11,694 nt of DNA from Propionibacteriaceae bacterium (GTDB lineage: Bacteria; Actinomycetota; Actinomycetes; Propionibacteriales; Propionibacteriaceae): positions 1 to 11,694 of the forward strand of contig JAGXHS010000053.1 in assembly GCA_024636075.1 (NCBI GenBank), read 5' to 3'. Numbering within the stretch: the first letter of the stretch is position 1; each line of letters starts with the position of its first letter. The notes beneath the pieces are model-generated. The model searched no databases. It worked only from the letters and a program-made list of their open reading frames with translations, and was not told where the DNA came from. Below are positions 1-5,662 of the stretch, piece by piece. Made by a program: the position numbers and the translations under genes.

Positions 1-83
1 ACTGAGGTCGGAGCGAATCGCCCACGTGCGCAGCAGGCGAAAGTAGACACCTCACGATCATCACGGGGCGTTCGGCACTACCG

Positions 84-96
84 TAGCGTTGCTCTC
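84..96 (+). promoter_or_regulatory. Candidate -10 box (TAGCGT), leaderless start of the reductase gene
   Basis: TAGCGT at 84-89 fits the actinobacterial TANNNT -10 pattern and ends 7 bases before the ATG at 97. No Shine-Dalgarno sequence precedes that ATG. Together this suggests that transcription begins at or next to the start codon. No convincing -35 box is visible; TCACGG at 61-66, 17 bases upstream, is a weak candidate. Confidence 0.35.
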
Positions 97-966
97 ATGC
101 AGACCCGCAAACTTGGACCCTTCGACGTCTCCGCCATCGGCCTGGGCGCCATGCCCCTCTCGATGGGCGCGAACACCCAGCCGGGCGAGGAACAGGCCAT
201 TGCCACGATCCATGCCGCGCTCGATGCCGGGATCACCTACATCGACACGGCTGACGTCTACGCCCCCAGCTGGGACACGATGGGCCACAACGAACGTCTG
301 GTCGCCAAGGCACTGAAGTCCTACGGGGACACCGCCGGGGTGATCGTCGGCACCAAGGGCGGGATCACCCGATCGAAGGGTGGGGAGTGGGGTCGCAACG
401 GGACACCGACATACCTGCGCTCCGCCCTGGAAGCGTCGATGCGCGCTCTGGATGTCGATGTCATTGATCTGTACCAATGGCACCGTCCAGATCGGGCCCG
501 CAACTACGCCGACGTGATCGCCACCTTCGCCCAGTTCCTCGACGAGGGTCTGGTGAAGGCCGTCGGAATCAGCAACGCGAACGTCGAGGAGATCAAGATC
601 GCCTCCGACGTTTTCGGCCCGGGACGTCTCGCGTCGGTGCAGAACGAGTTCTCACCCAGGTTCCGCAGCTCCCAGGCAGAGCTGGAGTTGACCGGCCAGC
701 GAGGTGCCACTTTCCTGCCATGGAGCCCACTGGGAGGAACCGGGCAGGCGAAGGAGGCGGGTAGCAAGTTCGCCGCCTTCGCCGAGGTGGCCGCCGAGAT
801 CGGTGTCAGCGTGTACCAGGTGGTGCTCGCATGGCACCTCGCGCAGGGTGAGCACGTCATCCCGATCCCAGGTGCCAGCCGACCCGAATCGATCATCGAT
901 TCCGCCAAGGCGATCGACGTTCAGCTCAGCGATGAACAGTTGGCCAAGCTGAACGAACCCCGATGA
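97..966 (+). CDS. Aldo/keto reductase family oxidoreductase
   Basis: A 289-residue cytosolic NADPH-dependent carbonyl reductase of the AKR superfamily with an expected (beta/alpha)8 barrel. The catalytic tetrad is visible: Asp50 and Tyr55 in IDTADVY, Lys87 in GTKGG and His129 in YQWHRPD. The C-terminal IPIPGASRPESI segment (about residues 245-260) is the usual cofactor phosphate-binding region. The N-terminal RKLGPFDVSAIGLGAM is typical of the non-animal branch. The ATG at 97 fits the family N-terminus but has no ribosome-binding site, which agrees with a leaderless message. The physiological substrate cannot be read from the sequence. The stop codon lies inside the left copy of a direct repeat whose other copy sits beside tRNA-Lys, so the gene probably once faced that tRNA directly. 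Confidence 0.93.
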   Translation: MQTRKLGPFDVSAIGLGAMPLSMGANTQPGEEQAIATIHAALDAGITYIDTADVYAPSWDTMGHNERLVAKALKSYGDTAGVIVGTKGGITRSKGGEWGRNGTPTYLRSALEASMRALDVDVIDLYQWHRPDRARNYADVIATFAQFLDEGLVKAVGISNANVEEIKIASDVFGPGRLASVQNEFSPRFRSSQAELELTGQRGATFLPWSPLGGTGQAKEAGSKFAAFAEVAAEIGVSVYQVVLAWHLAQGEHVIPIPGASRPESIIDSAKAIDVQLSDEQLAKLNEPR

Positions 967-1011
967 CGGGCGAGCGGACCAGGGGAATCGAACGAAAAAC
1001 TCCCTGGTCAC
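958..1011. repeat. Left copy of an imperfect direct repeat of about 50 bp
   Basis: This stretch starts at the stop codon of the reductase gene and matches 3339-3388. The two copies share CCCGATGACGGGCGAG at one end and AACGAAAAACTCC-TGGTCAC at the other, with a few mismatches and three gaps between. Similarity stops abruptly after GGTCAC: the left copy continues into the binding-protein relic, while the right copy completes the tRNA-Lys terminator hairpin. The left copy also has its own inverted repeat (977-985 with 1001-1009, loop of 15). With no T-run after it, that is a poor terminator. Confidence 0.75.
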
Positions 1012-1012
1012 G

Positions 1013-1290
1013 CCGGCTGAGCGTTGGCAATCGACTGTTGCAGCACCGGCAGGTAGGGGAACTGCTTGACGAGTTCCGGCAGAGTTGACGAACTCGGCGA
1101 CGTTGACGGTCAGGCCCTCGTACTTCTGGAACTGACCGCCCCAGCAGTCGATGCTCGCCTGGCCCGGCAGCTTCTTCACCGCGTCACAGGCCAGACCTCA
1201 TCCCACGTCTTCGGCGGCTCGGAGACACCAGCCTGCTTCAGCACATCCGTGCGGTAGAAAGACCAAGCCGCCGTTTCTCCGACGGCACGA
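1013..1290 (-). pseudogene. Relic of a sugar ABC transporter substrate-binding protein gene
   Basis: This is a diverged, broken copy of the binding-protein gene at 5663-6964. Bases 1013-1076 match 5797-5860, and 1077-1260 match 6301-6488. The 440 bases between (5861-6300) are deleted, which breaks the frame. A further net loss of 4 bases near 1193 breaks it again. Read on the minus strand, the pieces are FYRTDVLKQAGV..EPPKTWDEV in one frame, KKLPGQASIDCWGGQFQ and the following YEGLTVNVAEF in another, and ELVKQFPYLPVLQQSIANAQ in a third, which ends at a TGA in the flanking repeat. The upstream piece continues in frame as AVGETAAWS before FYRTD, a sequence unlike the intact gene. This points to an old paralogue rather than a fresh duplication. 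Signal peptide, N-terminal lobe and most of the C-terminal lobe are gone. Confidence 0.88.
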
Positions 1291-1336
1291 AGGAGCTGAT
1301 CGCCTCAGCTCAGCGTCGGTGGCGGTCCGTCAACCC

Positions 1337-1423
1337 TGCTCACCTCGTCGCACTGGTACATGCTGGTACCCGATTCGAGAAGGGAAAGCTCGTCCACCGA
1401 CCCAACGAATCACGAGGTGAGCA
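1337..1423. repeat. 11-bp perfect inverted repeat in the intergenic region
   Basis: TGCTCACCTCG at 1337-1347 and CGAGGTGAGCA at 1413-1423 are exact reverse complements, 65 bases apart. They lie between the transporter relic and the phosphorylase gene. They could be paired protein-binding sites or the ends of degraded sequence. No T-run or coding content supports a terminator or gene. The rest of 1291-1474 shows nothing else recognisable. Confidence 0.4.
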
Positions 1424-1474
1424 GCACATCGGATGAGACGCCGATCCACAGATTTGGACAATACATCTGACGAC

Positions 1475-1498
1475 TTGTGTGAGCATATAGACGCACAA
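1475..1498. promoter_or_regulatory. Imperfect palindrome upstream of the phosphorylase gene, possible operator
   Basis: The 24-bp stretch has matching ends TTGTG and CACAA around a symmetric ATAT core, with mismatches between. It ends 32 bases before the phosphorylase start. TATAGA at 1486-1491 inside it could serve as a -10 box, although no well-spaced -35 is visible (TTGGAC at 1454-1459 is too far). Dyads of this size in front of sugar genes often bind LacI or GntR family repressors. Neither type of regulator is encoded in the window. Confidence 0.3.
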
Positions 1499-1530
1499 CA
1501 GGTGATGAATGGCCTTCTCTAAGGATTGCG

Positions 1531-3240
1531 ATGAGCCCTGGAACGACGCCATCCGTAGCGCTCGATGCGCGCCTGCGCCAGCAGGCGTCCACCCTCTTTC
1601 CCACGCAGCCGGAGATCGCTGAGGCTTTGGTCGGCGATCTGTGCGCCCTGGTCGATTCGTATCGGGGGTATCTTGCGGCCCGGATCCGACCTGTCATGGA
1701 CGAGACGACGAGCTATTTCATCACCTACGGCGACTCCTTCACCCGTGAAGGACAGGCCCCCCTCCGCACCCTCGGCGACGTGCTGAGCCACATAGTCGGG
1801 GACGCGGTGAGTGATGTCCACCTGCTGCCAATGTTCCCGTGGACCTCCGACGACGGTTTCGCCGTCGTCGACCACCGTGAGATCAACCCGGCACTGGGGA
1901 ATTGGGACGATGTCGAGACGCTGAGTCGCGACCACGTGCTCATGTTCGACTTCGTCGCCAACCACGTCTCCGCGTCCTCACATTGGTTCAAGGGGGCGCT
2001 GTCCGGCGACCCCCTTTACACGGACTACTTCATCTCGCCAGGCCCCGACTTCGACACCTCACGCGTCGTGCGTCCCCGCACGACGCCACTCACCCACCAC
2101 TTCACCCGACAGGATGGGACGACGGTGTCGGTGTGGACGACGTTCGGTCCCGACCAGATAGATGTCAATGCCTCCAGCCCGGCCGTCTTGCTCAACCTCA
2201 CCGACGTCTTGCTCGGCTACCTTGCGCGCGGCGCCACCACCGTGCGGCTGGATGCGATTGGCTACTTGTGCAAGGAATCCGGCACGACGTGCATCCACCT
2301 ACCGAGCACACATGCGGTAATCAAGATGTGGCGGGCCATCGTCGATGACGCGGCACCTGGGACCCGGATCCTTACCGAGACGAACGTGCCCCACGCCGAT
2401 AACATCACCTACCTGGGGAACGGAGACGATGAGGCGCACATGGTGTACCAGTTCGCCCTTCCCCCGCTTGTGCTCCACACGTTCGTCTCCGGTAATTCTG
2501 AGAAGTTGAGCGCATGGGCTGCCAGCCTGGAACTACCCGAGGGCGGGGCCACATGGTTCAACTTCCTTGCCAGTCACGACGGGGTCGGGATGCGGCCCGC
2601 GGAGCGTCTGCTCTCTGAAGCGGAACGAGAAAAACTCGTCGAGCGTGTGGTGGCCGTCGGTGGTGCCGCTTCCTTCGCTACCGCCGCTGACGGGAGCCAG
2701 GGGGACTACGAACTCAACGTGTCCTACCTGGATGCGTTGGCCGGGCCTGCCCTGGCCCACGATCCCGAGGCGGTTGCTCGCAGGGCGGTGGCGGCTCATG
2801 CCATTCTGATGTCGCTCGAAGGTGTGCCAGCTTTCTACTACCACTCACTGTTCGGTTCCAGCCACGACGTCGATGGCATGCGCGACTCCGGGATCAACCG
2901 ACGCATCAATCGTGAACGTCTCGATGCTGACACCCTGCTGGAGGAGCTTTCGAGCTCGCCTCGTCGCAGTCTGGTACTTGAGGGCATGAAGCAGCTCTTG
3001 CGCATCCGATCCTCCCACCGCCAGTTCTCGCCATACTCCCCACAGAGCGTGCTCGATCTGGGACCGGACGTGTTTGCGGTGCGCCGAGGGAACCCCGGCC
3101 AAACCGTGATTGCCGTCGTGAACATCTCCGGACATCCCGTGCACCTGACCTCGATTCGCGGGCGAAACATTGTCAACGCAAAGGCCATCGATGGGGCGAC
3201 ACTGCCTGTCGACGGATACCTATGGCTCGAAGAGGAGTAG
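1531..3240 (+). CDS. GH13 subfamily 18 glycoside phosphorylase, glucosylglycerate phosphorylase-like
   Basis: A 569-residue cytosolic enzyme of the sucrose phosphorylase subfamily. Members split an alpha-glucoside with phosphate to give alpha-glucose 1-phosphate. Visible GH13 motifs are DFVANH (140-145), VRLDAIGY with nucleophile Asp241, ILTETNVPH with acid/base Glu284, and FLASHDGVG with transition-state Asp350. LLPMFPWTSDDGF (98-110) is typical of the subfamily. The length, and stretches such as GDDEAHMVYQFALPPLVLH and GTTCIHL, match E. coli YcjM (glucosylglycerate phosphorylase) as I recall it, rather than the roughly 490-residue sucrose phosphorylases. Substrate assignment is therefore by similarity only. 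AAGGA at 1521-1525, five bases before ATG 1531, fixes the start. A binding-protein relic diverges upstream, and a CUT1 importer lies beyond tRNA-Lys. No glycerate kinase or regulator gene is nearby. Confidence 0.88.
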   Translation: MSPGTTPSVALDARLRQQASTLFPTQPEIAEALVGDLCALVDSYRGYLAARIRPVMDETTSYFITYGDSFTREGQAPLRTLGDVLSHIVGDAVSDVHLLPMFPWTSDDGFAVVDHREINPALGNWDDVETLSRDHVLMFDFVANHVSASSHWFKGALSGDPLYTDYFISPGPDFDTSRVVRPRTTPLTHHFTRQDGTTVSVWTTFGPDQIDVNASSPAVLLNLTDVLLGYLARGATTVRLDAIGYLCKESGTTCIHLPSTHAVIKMWRAIVDDAAPGTRILTETNVPHADNITYLGNGDDEAHMVYQFALPPLVLHTFVSGNSEKLSAWAASLELPEGGATWFNFLASHDGVGMRPAERLLSEAEREKLVERVVAVGGAASFATAADGSQGDYELNVSYLDALAGPALAHDPEAVARRAVAAHAILMSLEGVPAFYYHSLFGSSHDVDGMRDSGINRRINRERLDADTLLEELSSSPRRSLVLEGMKQLLRIRSSHRQFSPYSPQSVLDLGPDVFAVRRGNPGQTVIAVVNISGHPVHLTSIRGRNIVNAKAIDGATLPVDGYLWLEEE

Positions 3241-3338
3241 CAATACCCCGGCCGCACGTCGCGTGGTGAGCCGGTAGCGCACCCAATACTGTTGCCCGGA
3301 TCACGCGGAAGAAATGGGGCTCTCCGAGAAAGCCAAGT

Positions 3339-3388
3339 CCCGATGACGGGCGAGGGGTACAGGTAACGAACGAAAAACTCCTGGTCAC
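3339..3388. repeat. Right copy of the imperfect direct repeat of about 50 bp
   Basis: Matches 958-1011 (see that entry). Here the repeat runs into the tRNA-Lys terminator: its last 14 bases supply the left arm and loop of the hairpin at 3375-3398. The reading frame entering this copy ends in CGA TGA exactly as the reductase gene does at the left copy, so the copy may carry the last two codons of an ancestral convergent gene. The stretch 3241-3338 has no gene. It contains a weak GC hairpin (CCGGC 3248-3252 with GCCGG 3270-3274) without a T-run, which could loosely end the phosphorylase transcript. Confidence 0.75.
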
Positions 3389-3398
3389 CCAGGGGTTT
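3373..3398 (-). terminator. Rho-independent terminator of tRNA-Lys
   Basis: On the minus strand AAACCCCTGG, a GTGA loop and CCAGGAGTTT form a 10-bp stem with one G-T pair, and the arm runs into a stretch of five T. It lies immediately after the tRNA-Lys 3' end. On the plus strand the same stem is followed by only TTTC, so it may weakly stop phosphorylase transcripts too. Confidence 0.75.
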
Positions 3399-3401
3399 CA
3401 G

Positions 3402-3474
<73 letters not shown>

Positions 3475-3486
3475 GCGCGATCAGAA

Positions 3487-3515
3487 ACACTACCCAAGTT
3501 GCTGGTGGATGTGAA
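3487..3515 (-). promoter_or_regulatory. Promoter of tRNA-Lys
   Basis: On the minus strand TTCACA (3515-3510, five of six matches to TTGACA) and TAGTGT (3492-3487) are spaced by exactly 17 bases. The expected start near 3480 is about six bases before the mature tRNA 5' end at 3474. The -35 box directly abuts the terminator hairpin at 3516-3545. Confidence 0.6.
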
Positions 3516-3545
3516 ATCGGGGGCGCGGTCTCCCGCACCCCCGAT
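3516..3545 (-). terminator. Terminator hairpin after the sugar transporter operon
   Basis: ATCGGGGG at 3516-3523 pairs with CCCCCGAT at 3538-3545. One mismatch (C3524/A3537) follows, then four more pairs (GCGG/CCGC), closed by a four-base loop. The hairpin begins 15 bases after the MalG-like permease stop codon at 3561-3563. The minus-strand tail is only TTTC, so it is a strong stem with a weak U-tract. Confidence 0.6.
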
Positions 3546-3560
3546 GACACACTCAGTTGA

Positions 3561-4514
3561 CTACTTGACGCCACCTGCCGTCAGGCCAGAGACGATGCGG
3601 CGCTGGAACAGCAGCACCACGATGATCAACGGGACGGTGACGTAGACGCCGGCCGCCATGATCGTGCCGTACGGAGTGTTGTACCCCAACGACCCGCTGA
3701 ATCGGGACAGGGACACCGTGGCCGTCATCATCTCCGGCGTGGTGAGGAACGTACGAGCAATCAGGAACTCGTTCCACACCGCGATGAAGGTGATGATGGC
3801 GGTGGTGAACACGCCGGGTGCCGCGAGCGGCATGATGACCTTGCGGAAGGCTTGCCCGGGGGTGCAGCCATCCACCATGGCGGCCTGCTCCAGTTCGACC
3901 GGCAGTTGACGGAAGAACGCCACCAGATTCCACACTGCCAACGGCAGACCGAAGGACAGTGACGGGATGATCGCCGCCTGGTAGGTGTTCATCCAGTTCG
4001 GGAACCACGAGTAGAAGCCGGTGAACATCTTCAGCAGCGGAACCAACAGGGTGATGGGGGGGAACATCGAACAACCGATGATGATGCTGAGCACCAAACC
4101 CTTCATCCGGAAGCGCAACCTGGCCAGGGCGTAGGCTGCGATGATGCCGAAGAACAGCGTTCCCAGCGTCGTGACCGTCGAGATGATCAGCGAGTTGAGC
4201 AGGCCACGGCCGAAGTTGTTCCTGCCTTCGAACACCGCTTTGAGGTTGTCGGTCGACGTCGGGCTCGGCCAGAATTCGTTGCTGAGCCCCTGGGTCGGCA
4301 GCCGCAGCGACGAGATGATCATCCAGTAGAAGGGAATGATGCAGTAGAGCACGATCGCACCCATGCCGAGGATGGTCAGGATCAGACCGGCCCAGTACTT
4401 GCCACCACGCGACGGCCTGCTGAGTTTTTCCATCTCCTCCGCGCTCAGGCCTCGGGTCTGCATCTCTTCCTGCACCTCGGGGGTGGCGATGGTAGTGGAC
4501 TCCCCTTGGGTCAT
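3561..4514 (-). CDS. Carbohydrate ABC transporter permease, MalG-like (CUT1)
   Basis: A 317-residue inner-membrane permease, the second membrane half of an alpha-glucoside-type importer. A polar N-terminal tail of about 40 residues precedes the first membrane helix (about 43-63). Further helices lie near 107-130, 141-162, 180-203, 235-255 and 285-307. The EAA loop that contacts the ATPase is EQAAMVDGCTPGQAFRKVI (209-227), with the conserved Gly at 216 and the MPL that follows. The C-terminus RRIVSGLTAGGVK is typical of MalG/GanQ proteins. The ATG overlaps the stop of the upstream permease by four bases (ATGA), so translation is probably coupled. Length matches the family apart from the slightly long cytoplasmic tail. 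The substrate is not determined by this subunit alone. Confidence 0.94.
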   Translation of the reverse strand: MTQGESTTIATPEVQEEMQTRGLSAEEMEKLSRPSRGGKYWAGLILTILGMGAIVLYCIIPFYWMIISSLRLPTQGLSNEFWPSPTSTDNLKAVFEGRNNFGRGLLNSLIISTVTTLGTLFFGIIAAYALARLRFRMKGLVLSIIIGCSMFPPITLLVPLLKMFTGFYSWFPNWMNTYQAAIIPSLSFGLPLAVWNLVAFFRQLPVELEQAAMVDGCTPGQAFRKVIMPLAAPGVFTTAIITFIAVWNEFLIARTFLTTPEMMTATVSLSRFSGSLGYNTPYGTIMAAGVYVTVPLIIVVLLFQRRIVSGLTAGGVK

Positions 4515-5584
4515 GTTGCCGACTCCCCACTCGTGATGGATGATTTCATCTGTTTGCGGGCAGCCTTCTGCTTCTTGCGGGCCTCGTTCATCGCCTTCAC
4601 CTCGGGATCACTGACCAGATCAGCGCCCAGCAACCTGATGAACAGGAACGCGATCACCACGATCAACAGGAACAACATCACCGAGTAGGCCGCGGCCGAG
4701 CCGTACCGTTGGGCCTGGGCATCGCTGAAGGCCAGCATTGACAGGGTTTCCACCGAGTACTTCTGCGGGCCGATCAGGCCGAAGGGCAGATCGAACATGC
4801 GGAGGGTGTCGAGGGTACGGAACAACACCGCGACGACCAGCGCAGGGCGCACCAGCGGAAGGGTGATCCGCCAGAACATCTGCCATGCGGTGGCACCGTC
4901 GACCTTGGCCGCCTCGTAGACGTCGGTCGGAATGGTCTGCAATCCGGCGAGGGTGAGCAGACCGATGAACGGTGCGGTCTTCCAGACGTCCGCGATGATG
5001 ACCGCCCACTGGGACCAGACCGAGTCAGCCAGCCACAGGATCTGCTGGCCGATGATCTCGTTGGCGACACCGGAGGTATTGAACACGAGCTGCCACATCA
5101 AGGCCGACACGATGGTCGGGATGGCCCACGGAATCAGGATGGCGGCACGCACCAGACCTTTGCCCTTGAAGGCCTTGGTCATGATCAGTGCCATCAGAAC
5201 ACCCAGGACGGTTTCGAAAGCGATACACACCACCGTGAAGAAGAGTGTGTTGATCAGGGCATTCAGGAACCGCGGGAGTCTGCCCCAGGGGCTCAGCACT
5301 GTGCCGGCGCTCTCGGTGAAGGCATCGGCATACTGCTGCAGACCGGCGAAATTGGTGACACTCTCCACCACACCGGTGTCCGGGTTGACGCCGCCGGTGG
5401 TGATGTATATGGACTCTATGACGCTCATGACGACCGGGATCCCCACCACGAGGAAGATGACGAACAGGGTGGGCGCGATGAGGATCAGGGCAAGAGTGCC
5501 CTGACCGTCAGAGAGCAGGTTCTTCTTGGGTTTGCGTTCTTTTTCCTTGCTGACATCATGGGTGACGTCCACGGCATTTGACAA
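4511..5584 (-). CDS. Carbohydrate ABC transporter permease, MalF-like (CUT1)
   Basis: A 357-residue membrane subunit partnering the MalG-like protein. A basic N-terminal tail (KEKERKPKK, residues 13-21) precedes helix 1 (about 30-55). A periplasmic-side loop follows, then helices from about 107 onward. The EAA loop is YEAAKVDGATAWQMFWRI (223-240), followed by TLPLVRP. The start chosen is TTG at 5584-5582, because AGGAGGG (5597-5591) lies six bases upstream. A longer reading from ATG 5653 would add 23 non-membrane residues, lies within the hairpin region and has no ribosome-binding site. A perfect 12-bp palindrome (5580-5591) covers this start codon. The C-terminal tail (about 325-357) is long, basic and probably cytoplasmic. 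The gene follows the binding protein by 78 bases that hold a long stem-loop. Confidence 0.92.
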   Translation of the reverse strand: MSNAVDVTHDVSKEKERKPKKNLLSDGQGTLALILIAPTLFVIFLVVGIPVVMSVIESIYITTGGVNPDTGVVESVTNFAGLQQYADAFTESAGTVLSPWGRLPRFLNALINTLFFTVVCIAFETVLGVLMALIMTKAFKGKGLVRAAILIPWAIPTIVSALMWQLVFNTSGVANEIIGQQILWLADSVWSQWAVIIADVWKTAPFIGLLTLAGLQTIPTDVYEAAKVDGATAWQMFWRITLPLVRPALVVAVLFRTLDTLRMFDLPFGLIGPQKYSVETLSMLAFSDAQAQRYGSAAAYSVMLFLLIVVIAFLFIRLLGADLVSDPEVKAMNEARKKQKAARKQMKSSITSGESAT

Positions 5585-5591
5585 CGTTGTC
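5580..5591. promoter_or_regulatory. Perfect palindrome GACAACGTTGTC over the permease start codon, possible LacI-type operator
   Basis: The 12 bases are an exact dyad with the central CG usual for LacI-family sites. They cover the end of the Shine-Dalgarno region, the spacer and the TTG start codon of the MalF-like gene. With no loop it cannot fold as an RNA hairpin, so a DNA-binding protein is the likelier reader. No second exact copy is present in the window. Confidence 0.35.
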
Positions 5592-5610
5592 CCTCCTTCG
5601 GATTGGAGTC

Positions 5611-5655
5611 CAGTGGGTGGTGGCGAGGAGCATCGCTCTTCGCCACCAGCCACTG
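5611..5655 (-). other. Long intercistronic stem-loop between binding protein and permease genes
   Basis: CAGTGG (5611-5616) pairs with CCACTG (5650-5655). After one mismatch, TGGTGGCGA (5618-5626) pairs with TCGCCACCA (5640-5648), and an inner GAGC/GCTC helix caps it. It begins seven bases after the binding-protein stop (5663-5665). No T-run follows, so it is not a clean terminator. Such hairpins often shield the upstream message from 3' exonucleases and thereby raise the yield of binding protein over permeases, which I infer here. Confidence 0.65.
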
Positions 5656-5662
5656 CTCGGGA

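Noticed and set aside
970..1000. tRNA T-arm-like GTTCGATTCCCC on the minus strand inside the left repeat copy, suggesting a tRNA fragment or att site
   Set aside because: The flanking bases do not pair as a T stem, the right copy lacks the match, and no acceptor or anticodon arm is nearby. It is probably chance in the terminator tail.
652..1179. A 175-codon minus-strand frame spanning the relic and the reductase 3' end, as a novel protein
   Set aside because: Only its first 35 or so codons match the binding protein; the rest is out of frame or antisense to the reductase.
1531..3240. Reading the GH13 protein as an alpha-amylase or trehalose synthase
   Set aside because: The TETNVPH acid/base region, the LLPMFPWTSDDGF stretch and the overall length fit the GH13_18 phosphorylases.
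3553..4530. 325-codon minus-strand frame overlapping the MalG-like permease
   Set aside because: It is an out-of-frame shadow of the permease, rich in His/Arg/Pro/Gly with no membrane segments, while the other frame has the EAA loop and helices.
5585..5653. ATG 5653 as the start of the MalF-like permease
   Set aside because: The added 23 residues lie across the stem-loop, begin within the hairpin and have no ribosome-binding site, while TTG 5584 has a near-perfect AGGAGGG six bases upstream.
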